Below, in pieces: positions 16,783-25,923 of a DNA stretch of 64,000 nucleotides. Every line of letters starts with the position of its first letter. The stretch's first letter is position 1. The position numbers and the translations under genes are program-made. Source of the stretch: Bacillota bacterium (GTDB lineage Bacteria; Bacillota; Clostridia; Acetivibrionales; DSM-1351); the NCBI GenBank assembly GCA_023460955.1, contig JAEWOH010000027.1, positions 1 to 64,000 of the forward strand, in the 5' to 3' direction. Under the pieces are notes generated by a model. That model had not been told where the DNA came from, did no database searches, and saw only the letters and a list, made by a program, of their open reading frames with translations.

Positions 16783-16819
16783 AAGAGCCAAGTGCAATGA
16801 AAATTGCTCCTTGGCTCTT
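16783..16819. terminator. Bidirectional terminator
   Basis: Arms AAGAGCCAAG (16783-16792) and CTTGGCTCTT (16810-16819) are exact complements between two convergent genes. Just before it, AAATAAAAGAACT is repeated about three times in tandem (16736-16775). Confidence 0.7.
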
Positions 16820-16825
16820 CTGTTG

Positions 16826-17965
16826 TTATTCAGTGAAGTTAATATTAAGCTCTACCACCTCAGATTGACTGCCTATTCTGACGGTGGGTCCCCAAGTACC
16901 ATAGCCGCAGGAAACCAGGAGATTGAATTTACCATCCTTTAAATAGCCGTAATCTTCCTCGAATATCATATTAGTAACAATATTTGCAGGAAAGAATTGT
17001 CCTGCATGTGTATGACCCGAAAGCTGGAGATCAACTCCGGCTTGTCTGGGCTCGTCCAATTCAGAAGGCTGGTGATCAAGTACTATGACCGGAAGTGTTT
17101 CATCAATACCCCTAAGAAGCTCTTTCAGCTCAGCTCTTTTATACCCGAACCTCTGACCTGTTTTATCTTCTCTTCCTACAATATAAAAGCTGTCAGCAAT
17201 TTTTATTGTTTTATCTCTCAGAACAGTAACTCCTGTTGCTTCAATCATTTTTGATATTTCATCCACTGAATTTGAAAAATACTCATGATTTCCCATAATT
17301 GCATAGGTTCCGTATTTTGACTTAATCCCTCTGAGTACTTCAAGCATATTCTCCTTCTTAACAGGTTCAACAGCACCGTCAAATAAATCTCCTGTCAGTA
17401 CCACGATATCCGGCTCCATACCGTTAATTAATTCAACAGCTCTTTTAAGCCTGTCTCTGCCAATAACTTCTCCAAGATGTACATCTGAAATCATAGCACA
17501 CTTGAGTTTCTTAAAATTACCAGCTCTTTTATCAATTGAAATATCATATTCGGTTATTTTAGGTATCATTGCATTATAGGTTCCTATGGCCAGTAAAACC
17601 GCAACAGAAGCAACAACGGCAAATGCCAAAAACCATGTGTTGTTTTTCAGGAACCCCGGAACAATATCCAGCTTCCTGCCCAGGAGTCTGAAGATATCTA
17701 TAATGGCTACAAGTCCTAAAAGATATACAAACGCGGCAATCCAATAGCCTCCTATGGTGCTTAATAAGCGGCTTAAGCCTTCCGGGAACAGATTCCTGCC
17801 CAACATCGCAACAATGTAGGAGGACGAAAATATAAAAACGATTATCCAGTATAAAATTTTATTGATAGGGATTTGAGCATTAATACTTTGTAATCCTCTA
17901 ATACCAATATAGTAATTAAGCAGACCATACACAGCAAGAATAATTCCAAAAAATATAAATTGCAT
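16826..17965 (-). CDS. Membrane-anchored metallophosphoesterase
   Basis: A 379-residue protein: about four membrane segments (residues 1-145), then a calcineurin-like phosphoesterase domain with the metal-site series SDVHLGE, VVLTGDLFDG, GNHEYF and SGHTHAGQ. This matches the YkuE/YaeI-like group, whose B. subtilis member acts at the cell envelope. The ATG at 17965 is chosen because AGGGG lies 8 nt upstream, whereas the ATG at 17986 has no such site. It converges on the AI-2E gene and shares the terminator at 16783-16819. Substrate not known. Confidence 0.88.
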   Translation of the reverse strand: MQFIFFGIILAVYGLLNYYIGIRGLQSINAQIPINKILYWIIVFIFSSSYIVAMLGRNLFPEGLSRLLSTIGGYWIAAFVYLLGLVAIIDIFRLLGRKLDIVPGFLKNNTWFLAFAVVASVAVLLAIGTYNAMIPKITEYDISIDKRAGNFKKLKCAMISDVHLGEVIGRDRLKRAVELINGMEPDIVVLTGDLFDGAVEPVKKENMLEVLRGIKSKYGTYAIMGNHEYFSNSVDEISKMIEATGVTVLRDKTIKIADSFYIVGREDKTGQRFGYKRAELKELLRGIDETLPVIVLDHQPSELDEPRQAGVDLQLSGHTHAGQFFPANIVTNMIFEEDYGYLKDGKFNLLVSCGYGTWGPTVRIGSQSEVVELNINFTE

Positions 17966-18292
17966 TATGTAACCCCTTTTATTCATATTTCATTACCTAT
18001 ATCCTTTAAAATACTTACCCTAATTTTGAGATTTAATTCATTAATTATAGAAAATATAACATATCAGGGCAGTCAAATACAATATTTGTCTGTCTTCTAT
18101 GGAATATGTTGTTATAAGTCAGATTAATTATTAAAGATGCAAATGGGGAATTATATTTTATTGAATTAATTATTATCCAGGTAGTATCTGAATATATTAT
18201 AAGGAGTCGTCCAATTTTATAGGAAATCTCGATACTGTTTAACACGAAAAATTTCAATAAAAAGTAAACATGTAGACAGGAGGTTAGTTAGT
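17966..18292. other. Divergent intergenic region, no gene seen
   Basis: These 327 AT-rich bases separate the divergent phosphoesterase gene and the gene at 18293 and must hold both promoters. No convincing promoter, repeat or RNA element was identified. An ACAGGAGG ribosome binding site lies at the right edge. Confidence 0.5.
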
Positions 18293-19318
18293 ATGAAAAT
18301 ATTAACGAAACGCATAATTATTGTATCATTATTCTTACTGGCTTTTTTTATCATGGCTATATGTTTAAGAGTTGGATATCAGGCAAATTCCAATGAAAGC
18401 CTTGTTATTGGAGGCAAGACATCAGATAAAAAAGATATGAATATTGACTTGGCCGGAGCAAGCCTCTCTCGTCAAACAATTCAATTAATGAACAAGAACA
18501 TGTCAAATCTCAATGAAACGTATTTCCGGCCGTCCAATTTAAAAGCACTAAACAGTAACTTTATGGATCATGATTCATTACAAAACAGCTTCAAGGATGG
18601 TAAAGTACCTTCAAATCTTATAAAGACTCCACTGGATTCGGCAATCAATTATTTTAGTGTGCTTCAGCAGGCCTCAAACCTAACAGATGAAAAAAGTGGT
18701 GGCTGCGGAACAATCGGATTTGGTCTCGAGCCCTATCCAATTGCCTACTCCTTTCTTTCTGAAAATAATAAGAAGTCCATGAATTATGAGGAATTTTTAA
18801 ACTCCTTTGAGGGAATAGGACATATAAATCTTATAAAATTACTACCAATAACCGTATCGTCAGACGAAGCAGCGGATAATCAGTATATGAGCAAATATTT
18901 TCTGGAGCTGGAAATTCTGGAAGGCAGCAATATGGGAGTGACCACCTTTAATTATTACACAGGGGAACTTGACGTGATTAAGGTTCATAACTTGTATTAT
19001 ATAGATTCGCTTACACTTACACCCGAGGATTTTTTCTGTGCAGCCTATCATGGCTGGGCGCACAATGCCGAATCTTATGTCGAAACCGTTTACGGTAACT
19101 GGTGCGGCCTTATAATGAAACAATACGCTCCTGATCAGGATGAGTACAAGAAAAAAATAATTGTAGATGGAGTTGATAAGAACAAGTATATGTTCGAATT
19201 TGCAAAACTCACTAACGGAACAGATTTATTGATAAACTCCCTTGTTAAGAAAAAAGGTAAATGGCTTCCCGTTCAGATTGACGTTGAAAAATATCTGGAT
19301 AAGGACAAAATTCAGTAA
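18293..19318 (+). CDS. Membrane-anchored or secreted protein of unknown function
   Basis: Not recognised. The 341-residue protein has a single hydrophobic segment (about residues 7-27) after a short basic start, which is either an uncleaved anchor or a signal peptide, and then an extracytoplasmic region. Visible features are a GGCGTIGFG stretch near 140, a mixed alpha/beta region (ISDSLTL-like strands), and a second cysteine pair region (FFCAAYHGW, NWCGLIM) near 245-270 that could form disulfides. A strong AGGAGG ribosome binding site lies 9 nt before the ATG, and a good hairpin terminator follows the stop, so it is monocistronic and real. No neighbour suggests a job. Confidence 0.75.
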   Translation: MKILTKRIIIVSLFLLAFFIMAICLRVGYQANSNESLVIGGKTSDKKDMNIDLAGASLSRQTIQLMNKNMSNLNETYFRPSNLKALNSNFMDHDSLQNSFKDGKVPSNLIKTPLDSAINYFSVLQQASNLTDEKSGGCGTIGFGLEPYPIAYSFLSENNKKSMNYEEFLNSFEGIGHINLIKLLPITVSSDEAADNQYMSKYFLELEILEGSNMGVTTFNYYTGELDVIKVHNLYYIDSLTLTPEDFFCAAYHGWAHNAESYVETVYGNWCGLIMKQYAPDQDEYKKKIIVDGVDKNKYMFEFAKLTNGTDLLINSLVKKKGKWLPVQIDVEKYLDKDKIQ

Positions 19319-19327
19319 AAGCACAAA

Positions 19328-19367
19328 AAGGTCTACCTGTAATTCGTAAGTGTTACAGGCAGACCTT
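19328..19367. terminator. Bidirectional terminator
   Basis: Arms AAGGTCTACCTGTAA and TTACAGGCAGACCTT (one mismatch) lie 9 nt after the stop at 19318 and before the convergent flavodoxin stop at 19390. Confidence 0.75.
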
Positions 19368-19389
19368 AAATTATTAAACAACAGAAAAT

Positions 19390-19833
19390 TTAACCCTTAA
19401 TACTGTTAAAAACTCTTCTTGCATATTCTTTAGCGTTCTTTATGTCAGTATCGTCTGGCTTCTTTCTGTTAAAGAAACCAAAGTACTTACCCTTGCAGGC
19501 AAAAGCTTCATTTACAACATTTATTCCCTTTTCTTTCAAAAGAGTCTTTACCGCTGTAATGGCTTTACCCTCAGAAGCTCCTGCCCCGTTGGTTCCAAAA
19601 ACGGCTACATTCTTGACTCTATTTGTGTTTAGGGTCCTAATAAATTCAATTACTTTCGGATCAGGTTTACCTGCGTATTCACCGGTTCCAAGGAACAGTA
19701 AGGCAACGTTTTCCGGAGGATATGCAGGAGGAATTTGTTCTGATTTTAGTACGTCCTCCAGCTCATCAGCAATTGCATCAGCAATTTTTTTTGTGTTTCC
19801 ACCCTTACTGTAATACAATACCCATGTCTTCAT
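19390..19833 (-). CDS. Flavodoxin-like protein
   Basis: A 147-residue flavodoxin-fold protein. The FMN phosphate loop is YYSKGGNTKKIA (residues about 7-18); the later loops GTGEYAGKPD and FGTNGAGA fit the isoalloxazine-binding sites. It probably carries electrons in anaerobic metabolism. It lies about 100 nt downstream of nfnB on the same strand and could be in the same transcript. TGGAG lies about 8 nt before the ATG. Family sure, redox partner unknown. Confidence 0.85.
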   Translation of the reverse strand: MKTWVLYYSKGGNTKKIADAIADELEDVLKSEQIPPAYPPENVALLFLGTGEYAGKPDPKVIEFIRTLNTNRVKNVAVFGTNGAGASEGKAITAVKTLLKEKGINVVNEAFACKGKYFGFFNRKKPDDTDIKNAKEYARRVFNSIKG

Positions 19834-19934
19834 TTCAATAACTCCATTCTACTTATTCTCTTTAGATTTCATTAATAAAAATAAACTAATATCGACTAAT
19901 TAAATGATAATTCAAAAAGACGATTTTTACAAGA

Positions 19935-21329
19935 TTATTTCTGCTCGCGAATATACTTGTCTATAGCCTCGGCAGCCTTCTTACCGGCACCCATAGCCAG
20001 AATAACGGTTGCTGCACCTGTAACTGCATCTCCGCCCGCATAAACTCCTATCTTGCTGGTAGCACCAGTTTCTTCATCTGCAATTATGCCTCCCCAGGTT
20101 TGAACCTCAAGTCCGGGAGTTGTTGAAGAAATAAGAGGATTTGGAGATTGTCCGATTGCTATAACTACTGTTTCAAGGTCTACTATATGCTCGGAGCCTT
20201 TCTTTTCGACAGGTCTCCTTCTTCCGGACTTATCAGGCTCTCCTAATTCCATTTCCACACATTCCATACCTTTTACCCAGCCATCCTCAGAACCGATAAT
20301 CTGCTTTGGATTTGTAAGCACTTTAAAAATAATGCCTTCTTCCTTAGCATGATGCACTTCTTCAAGTCTGGCAGGCATTTCGGCTTCGGAACGTCTGTAT
20401 ATAATATAAACATTCTCGGCACCAAGACGCTTTGCACTTCTGGCTGCATCCATTGCAACGTTTCCACCTCCAACAACAGCTACATTCTTTCCGACAAATA
20501 CGGGAGTATCGGTTGAAGGGAATTTGTAAGCACCCATCAGATTTATTCTTGTAAGGAATTCATTCGCAGAATAGACACCATTCAAATTTTCTCCAGGTAT
20601 CCCCATAAAGCTCGGCAAGCCCGCACCTGAACCTATAAACACTGCTTTGTAGCCTTCAGCCCTAAGCTCATCTATGGAGAATATCTTTCCTATTACCATA
20701 TTTGTCTGTATATCAACTCCAAGATTCTTTACTGTTTGAATTTCTTTCTGAACTAACGACTTAGGAAGTCTGAACTCAGGAATTCCATACATCAGAACAC
20801 CGCCGGGAACGTGGAAGGCCTCAAAAATTGTTACTTCATAACCCAGCTTTGCAAGGTCTCCTGCGCACGTAAGACCAGCAGGTCCCGAACCTACAACAGC
20901 AACCTTGATTCCGTTGCTTTCAGGCTTCTTTTCTTCGGGATTACAATTAGCCATATACCAATCTGCAACGAAACGTTCCAATCGGCCTATTCCAACTGAT
21001 TCTCCTTTTTTAGCCCTGACACAAAGCTGTTCGCACTGTGTTTCCTGCGGACAAACTCTACCACATACTGCCGGTAAACTATTTGTTTCCCTTATCTTAT
21101 AATATGCTTCTTCAAATTTACCCTCAGCTACTAATTGAATAAATTCAGGTATTTTAACATTTACAGGGCATCCTGCCACACATGGCTTGTGTTTGCAGTT
21201 CAAACATCTCTGGGCTTCTTCTACAGCCATTGCCTCTTCATACCCAAGAGCAACTTCTTTAAAGTTCTTATTTCTTATATTTGGATCCTGTTCAGGCATT
21301 TTTACTTTAGTTAATGACATATTAGGCAT
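19935..21329 (-). CDS. nfnB: NADH-dependent ferredoxin:NADP+ oxidoreductase, large subunit (NfnB-type)
   Basis: A 464-residue flavoprotein of the glutamate-synthase-small-chain family. The N-terminus has the two cysteine clusters for [4Fe-4S] centres (CLNCKHKPCVAGCP; CPQETQCEQLC), then FAD and NAD(P) Rossmann motifs (VAVVGSGPAGLTCAGDLA; VAVVGGGNVAMDAARSAKR). Pairing with an NfnA-like gene, rather than with a glutamate synthase large subunit, marks it as the bifurcating transhydrogenase that links NADH, NADPH and ferredoxin pools in clostridia. The ATG at 21329 has GGAGGTG 6 nt upstream and overlaps the nfnA stop by 8 nt; a longer reading from 21374 is not needed. Confidence 0.9.
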   Translation of the reverse strand: MPNMSLTKVKMPEQDPNIRNKNFKEVALGYEEAMAVEEAQRCLNCKHKPCVAGCPVNVKIPEFIQLVAEGKFEEAYYKIRETNSLPAVCGRVCPQETQCEQLCVRAKKGESVGIGRLERFVADWYMANCNPEEKKPESNGIKVAVVGSGPAGLTCAGDLAKLGYEVTIFEAFHVPGGVLMYGIPEFRLPKSLVQKEIQTVKNLGVDIQTNMVIGKIFSIDELRAEGYKAVFIGSGAGLPSFMGIPGENLNGVYSANEFLTRINLMGAYKFPSTDTPVFVGKNVAVVGGGNVAMDAARSAKRLGAENVYIIYRRSEAEMPARLEEVHHAKEEGIIFKVLTNPKQIIGSEDGWVKGMECVEMELGEPDKSGRRRPVEKKGSEHIVDLETVVIAIGQSPNPLISSTTPGLEVQTWGGIIADEETGATSKIGVYAGGDAVTGAATVILAMGAGKKAAEAIDKYIREQK

Positions 21330-22167
21330 TGGTTGCACCTCCAAGTCTGCAAACGTGAAGTTCAGTTGATTCACTCTCGTGTCTTTTGTACATGTTTTGT
21401 CTTCTCATTGCTTCGTCAAAATCAACTTCATGTCCGTCAAAATCCGGTCCGTCAACGCAGGCAAATTTAGTCTTTCCTCCTACAGTTAATCTACAGCCGC
21501 CGCACATTCCGGTACCGTCGATCATAACTGGATTCATGCTGACCAGCGTCTTTATTCCGTATTCCCTTGTCATATTGCTTACTGCTCTCATCATTACCAA
21601 CGGGCCAATTGCAATTACAAGATCATAGTTATTGCCTTCTTCGATGAGCTGCTTTAATACATTAGTAACAAAACCCTTATTTCCGTTTGAACCGTCATCA
21701 GTTGCTACTACGAGTTTGTCACTTACAGCCTTCATTTCATTTTCCAGAATAATCAGATCCTTGTTTCTAAAACCTGTTATAGCATGTACCTCAGCTCCAA
21801 GAGAATGAAGTTTCTTTGCTTGAGGAAATGCAATAGCAGTGCCAAGGCCTCCACCTATAACCGCAACCTTTTTGTAGCCGTCCAGGTGAGATGCCACTCC
21901 AAGTGGTCCTACAAAATCGAGGAGATATTCGCCCTCATTCATTTCAGACAGTACACGTGTACTTTTTCCTACGATCTGGAAAATTATAGTTACAGTTCCC
22001 TTCTCTCTGTCAAAGTCTGCAATTGTAAGCGGAATTCTCTCTCCAGACTCATTAATTCTGAATATGATAAACTGTCCCGGCTCAGCTTTCTTTGCTACAA
22101 AAGGCGCCTCAATGTCCATAAGAACAACAGAAGGATTTAATATTTCTTTTCTAACTATTTTATACAT
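21322..22167 (-). CDS. nfnA: NADH-dependent ferredoxin:NADP+ oxidoreductase, small subunit (NfnA-type)
   Basis: A 281-residue FAD/NAD-binding reductase of the ferredoxin-NADP reductase family. It has the FAD motif RIPLTIADFD, a nucleotide motif GGGLGTAIAFPQ, and a C-terminal cysteine set for one [2Fe-2S] cluster (GMCGGCRLTVGG, FACVDGPDFDGH). Length and layout fit NfnA of clostridia. The ATG at 22167 (MYKIVRKEIL) has GGGGG 6 nt upstream; the reading from 22215 adds 16 unsupported residues. It overlaps nfnB and follows the spoIVFB-type gene by 25 nt, so it may share that transcript. Confidence 0.9.
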   Translation of the reverse strand: MYKIVRKEILNPSVVLMDIEAPFVAKKAEPGQFIIFRINESGERIPLTIADFDREKGTVTIIFQIVGKSTRVLSEMNEGEYLLDFVGPLGVASHLDGYKKVAVIGGGLGTAIAFPQAKKLHSLGAEVHAITGFRNKDLIILENEMKAVSDKLVVATDDGSNGNKGFVTNVLKQLIEEGNNYDLVIAIGPLVMMRAVSNMTREYGIKTLVSMNPVMIDGTGMCGGCRLTVGGKTKFACVDGPDFDGHEVDFDEAMRRQNMYKRHESESTELHVCRLGGATNA

Positions 22168-22192
22168 AAGTAACCCCCAATTTATAATCGGA

Positions 22193-23110
22193 TTAATTGA
22201 CCTCATTATGGACATTATACTCTATGTGCACCAAATTATCAAACGTTGTATCCGGCGTGTTTTGCATGATTGCATCGAGAAGCTCCTGCTCAGTCATTAC
22301 CTTTATTACTCTCATATTATCATCGAGAACATTGATTATGTGGAATCGGTCTATATAATCCATAGCTTTGATCACATCTGACAATTTTACCTTCTTTAAA
22401 ACTACAATATCTCTTACAGGATAAATACCCTTTCTTAAAACACGAGATTTTCTGAATAACAGGCTTTTAATATTCATAAAGGCTGTCTCCTCCTTGTTTT
22501 TTCTTGTACACATTAATATGTAAATTCCAATTACTATCAAGCTTATATTGCCTCTGTTATAAATTAAGCCAACAATTCCAGCAGCCGTAATCCCTATAGA
22601 TATTAAAACAGAAACAACCCTGAGACATTTTCCTGCTTTAATTACTCCAAGCCTTCCAGAAAAAAGCTCCATTGCAATTTTTCCTCCGTCAAGAGGCAAA
22701 ATGGGCAGTAGGTTGAAAATAGCCAAATAAAGATTAATCCATAACGCTAACCAGGCAATGTGGTTATTAATGTTTGACTGTACCATAAAAATGTGGATAA
22801 ATATTGCAAATAAAAAGTTAAAGGACGGGCCGGCTGCGTAAATCAACACCCTTCCTGCCTTACTGCAGCAAGCAGTATCAACTTCTGCATTTATTCCAAC
22901 CGGCAGAAACCTCAAAGTATGTATATTTCCGCCTGCTAATTTTGCTGCTGCCATATGTAATGCTTCGTGAGCAATAATAAAAACGAGCGTAAGCAAATAT
23001 TCCACAAGACTTCCTGCCAACCAGGCTATTATTACGAAAACAATCAGGAGAATATTAAAGGATAATCGGGTACGCCCCACATCAATGTTCACTGTAATGA
23101 ATGCTTTCAC
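22193..23110 (-). CDS. spoIVFB: SpoIVFB-type intramembrane metalloprotease
   Basis: A 305-residue M50 site-2 protease with the zinc motif HEALH (H48, E49, H52) in a membrane segment and the third ligand in LPILPLDGG (D141), positions almost the same as in B. subtilis SpoIVFB. About six membrane segments precede a C-terminal region (about 235-300) that resembles a CBS half, also as in SpoIVFB. In sporulation this protease frees pro-sigma-K in the mother cell. The start is GTG at 23110 with GGAGG 5 nt upstream. The SpoIVFA-like gene lies directly upstream, which strongly supports the call over generic M50 peptidases. Confidence 0.88.
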   Translation of the reverse strand: MKAFITVNIDVGRTRLSFNILLIVFVIIAWLAGSLVEYLLTLVFIIAHEALHMAAAKLAGGNIHTLRFLPVGINAEVDTACCSKAGRVLIYAAGPSFNFLFAIFIHIFMVQSNINNHIAWLALWINLYLAIFNLLPILPLDGGKIAMELFSGRLGVIKAGKCLRVVSVLISIGITAAGIVGLIYNRGNISLIVIGIYILMCTRKNKEETAFMNIKSLLFRKSRVLRKGIYPVRDIVVLKKVKLSDVIKAMDYIDRFHIINVLDDNMRVIKVMTEQELLDAIMQNTPDTTFDNLVHIEYNVHNEVN

Positions 23111-23197
23111 TTTATCCTCCGGGTCAATTCATATTAATATAGTTAACTTAATGCTAATTTGCGGAACTTTGTTCATGTCCAAAAGATATTACAAACG

Positions 23198-23237
23198 AAA
23201 TTCAGCTTGAATCGTCCAGTCGATTCAAGCTGAATTT
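23198..23237. terminator. Hairpin between the spoIVFA- and spoIVFB-type genes
   Basis: A 17-bp perfect stem (AAATTCAGCTTGAATCG and its complement, loop TCCAGT) begins 11 nt after the spoIVFA-like stop. The T-run is weak, so it may only partly stop transcription or act as an mRNA stabiliser. Confidence 0.6.
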
Positions 23238-23248
23238 CCCAAGGTCTA

Positions 23249-24226
23249 TTAGTTATTTAACAGATTGAGCAGTTTCTCAGGATCTACTGCCTTATCATTC
23301 TTCCAAACTTCAAAGTGAAGGTATGCACCTGACAGCCCCTCTGTATCCCCCACCTTTGCAAGTATATCTCCCTGCTTTACCATCTGACCCTTTTTAGCAA
23401 CAAGAATGGAGCAATGAGCATAGACGGTATATATACCATCATTGTGTTTAACCTTTACATAATTATCATACTCCGGGCTGGAGCCCACTTCGGTTACCTC
23501 ACCGTCAAGAGCTGCCTTTATTGATGTTCCCATATTAGCCTTAATATCAATTCCACTGTGGAATGCCGTATAACCGCTTAAAGGGTCAGTCCTTATTCCA
23601 AAGGGTGATTCAATCTCACCTTTTATGGGAACTACAAAAGAGTATTTGTCTGCCAAAACCTTGATATCAGCTTCCCCCAGTATGGGAACCTGATTCATTG
23701 CATTTATGGTATCATTTATTGAACTACTTATTGTTCCGCTCTCATCGGCAGAAGGTGTTTGATCTTTTTCAGTATTTGTTTTTACATCAGGTTGGACAGC
23801 TTGGATGTTATTCTGATTATCAACCTGATTAATTGTATTGTTATCGTTAATCAGATTGTTTATCTGTCCGGCTGTTGTCTGAACAGCTTCTGAAGCGTCA
23901 GAAACATGCTCTGTAGCTTGAGCTGTTGTACCCGGCAGAATAGAATCCTTCTCAGGTAATTTAATTCCAAGAGCGTTAACTGCTACTGATAAATACTTAT
24001 TAGCATCAAAATTTTCTGTCGTTATGTCTCTGACTTTTGAAATGAAAATATTAGTTGCAGGGGTATTAGCTGCTTTACATAAAGCAAATACTGATAAAAA
24101 CACTACCACTGCCAGCATTTTTACAGCAAAGACCGTTGACATCATGTCATTCTCATCAGGTCTTTTCTTTTTCCGCTGTATATTTGTCTGTCGTGAGTAT
24201 TTTGGTCTTACAAGCATTTCATCCAT
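23249..24226 (-). CDS. spoIVFA: SpoIVFA-like protein with LytM/M23 domain
   Basis: A 325-residue protein: cytoplasmic basic N-terminus, one membrane segment (about 33-55, VFAVKMLAVVVFLSVFALC), a long polar linker rich in Asn, Gln and Thr (about 95-185), then an M23/LytM domain (about 200-320). The zinc motif HxxxD is present (FHSGID), but the HxH pair is degenerate (YLHFEVW in place of HLHFEVW), so it is probably not a peptidase. A membrane anchor plus LytM-like domain next to an M50 protease gene is the SpoIVFA/SpoIVFB layout, where SpoIVFA holds and inhibits SpoIVFB. The ATG at 24226 has GGGAGAT upstream; the GTG at 24271 is less likely. Confidence 0.78.
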   Translation of the reverse strand: MDEMLVRPKYSRQTNIQRKKKRPDENDMMSTVFAVKMLAVVVFLSVFALCKAANTPATNIFISKVRDITTENFDANKYLSVAVNALGIKLPEKDSILPGTTAQATEHVSDASEAVQTTAGQINNLINDNNTINQVDNQNNIQAVQPDVKTNTEKDQTPSADESGTISSSINDTINAMNQVPILGEADIKVLADKYSFVVPIKGEIESPFGIRTDPLSGYTAFHSGIDIKANMGTSIKAALDGEVTEVGSSPEYDNYVKVKHNDGIYTVYAHCSILVAKKGQMVKQGDILAKVGDTEGLSGAYLHFEVWKNDKAVDPEKLLNLLNN

Positions 24227-24391
24227 AATTTTATCTCCCACTCCTAAAATCATTTTCCAAACCTTTTTCACTAAGTTCTTGTCCTAAATAGCCATGCCTT
24301 TAATAAATTATATTTTGCTTTGAGATATAATATTACAACTCTAAAATAACATAAGAACAAGTCTGATTTCGTTATCTTTCAGATAAAATGA

Positions 24392-24436
24392 ATCAGGGAT
24401 AAAAAAAGAGCAAACTGCTCTTTTTTTATCCCTGAT
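24392..24436. terminator. Strong bidirectional terminator
   Basis: A 21-bp perfect stem (24392-24412 with 24416-24436; core ATCAGGGATAAAAAAAGAGC) and a 3-nt loop carry A- and T-runs inside the arms. It follows the MFS gene and shields the spoIVFA-like gene. Confidence 0.85.
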
Positions 24437-24509
24437 ATTACTTACTCTGCTTTCACATAACTATTTTGTTAAGTTGCTTATAAGATATTTTCATTTTTCA
24501 GGAGATATT

Positions 24510-25856
24510 TTACTTTGCAGGCATATTTATTTCATCAAGTGTCCTGCCCTTGGTTTCTATACCCGCGACTGCAATAACAACCGCTACTACGGCAAAGACC
24601 ACGGTTAATATAATAAACACATTATTGAAACCTGTCTGTTTACCGTATGACTGATAGATCCTACCCACAATATACGGAGCAGAAATAGCACCAATACGGC
24701 CAACTGCAGCCGCCCAACCGGTGCCACTGCCTCTTAAACGAGTGGGATAAACTTCCGGAGTGTAAGCATATACGGCACCCCAAGCTCCAAGGCTGAAAAA
24801 GTAAAGCAGACAGCCTGAAAACAGTATGGCACTGACACTCTGCCCTTGTCCAAAAAGGTAAGCAGCTATAGCCGTACCAGTCAGATATATTACTAAAACC
24901 GGCTTTCGTCCAATCTTTTCAATAAGATAAGCCGCACTGTAATAACCCGGGAGCTGTGCAACACACATAATCAATGTGAATTCAAAGCCCTTTACCAGAC
25001 TGAACCCCTTACCCACAAGTAAGGTCGGAGTCCAAAGCACAAAGCCATAGTAACCAAAATTAATTCCAAGCCACAGCACCCATAGAACAATAGTACGTCT
25101 TAAATATACCCTGGACCAAAGTTCTGATAACTTTACTCTGCCAGCGGCTTGCGGCATAACAACATCCTGTCCGCCGGGATTTTCATTTTTAATCCCTGCC
25201 TGCTGTTCCATTTTACTGACTATCTCATCAGCTTCCTTTACAAGTCCTTTTTGTTCGAGGTATCTTGGGGATTCAGGAATTCCTCTTCTGATGTAAGCTG
25301 CATAAAGGGCAGGTACTCCACCAAGTAAAAAACCTATTCTCCAGCCATACACAGGTATGAGCAGATACGCTATAAGTGCCGCGATAATCCATCCCCACGC
25401 CCAGAAGCTCTCTAAATATACCACCATACGTCCCCGTGCCTTTGCAGGAGAAAACTCACTTACAAGTGTAGATGCTGCCGGCAGTTCTCCCCCCAACCCA
25501 AGTCCGGTTAAAAATCTGAAAAGAAGTAAAAGTGTGAAATTTGGAGCAAACGCAGACAAGCCACTTGCCACACCAAACAATATTAATGTATAGGTTATAA
25601 CCGACCTTCTGCCCAATTTATCGGCTACCATACCTGCAACCAGCGCACCGATGGCCATTCCCACTGCAGAAGCACTTCCAAGAAGGCCTAAATCTCCGGG
25701 TGTTAATTTCCATTCCTTCCCTATAGAAGCCATTACGCCCGAGACCATTCCCTGATCCATGGCATCAAACATCCAACCTAAACCTGTTAAAAACAAAACC
25801 CTTCTCAGTAAGGGCGTGGAAGGCAATTTATCAATTCTTTGAGAAATACTACTCAT
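24510..25856 (-). CDS. MFS transporter
   Basis: A 448-residue major facilitator with about 12 membrane segments. Visible motifs are the first-segment acidic pair FDAMDQG, the loop motif GMVADKLGRRS, the mid-loop RGRMVVYLESFW, and PESPRYL before the central loop, placing it in the sugar/aromatic-acid porter group near NaiP-type niacin and benzoate transporters. The substrate cannot be told from sequence. AGGAGG lies 6 nt before the ATG; a strong terminator follows. It is downstream of guaC on the same strand, but 67 nt separate them and no functional link is evident. Confidence 0.85.
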   Translation of the reverse strand: MSSISQRIDKLPSTPLLRRVLFLTGLGWMFDAMDQGMVSGVMASIGKEWKLTPGDLGLLGSASAVGMAIGALVAGMVADKLGRRSVITYTLILFGVASGLSAFAPNFTLLLLFRFLTGLGLGGELPAASTLVSEFSPAKARGRMVVYLESFWAWGWIIAALIAYLLIPVYGWRIGFLLGGVPALYAAYIRRGIPESPRYLEQKGLVKEADEIVSKMEQQAGIKNENPGGQDVVMPQAAGRVKLSELWSRVYLRRTIVLWVLWLGINFGYYGFVLWTPTLLVGKGFSLVKGFEFTLIMCVAQLPGYYSAAYLIEKIGRKPVLVIYLTGTAIAAYLFGQGQSVSAILFSGCLLYFFSLGAWGAVYAYTPEVYPTRLRGSGTGWAAAVGRIGAISAPYIVGRIYQSYGKQTGFNNVFIILTVVFAVVAVVIAVAGIETKGRTLDEINMPAK

Positions 25857-25923
25857 TTAAATCCTCCTGCACTATAGTTCTATTATAGTTAAGTAAATTC
25901 TTAATTAATTATACCAGAAAATA

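Noticed and set aside
19935..21329. Glutamate synthase small subunit
   Set aside because: The sequence family is shared, but there is no large subunit gene and an NfnA-type gene overlaps it.
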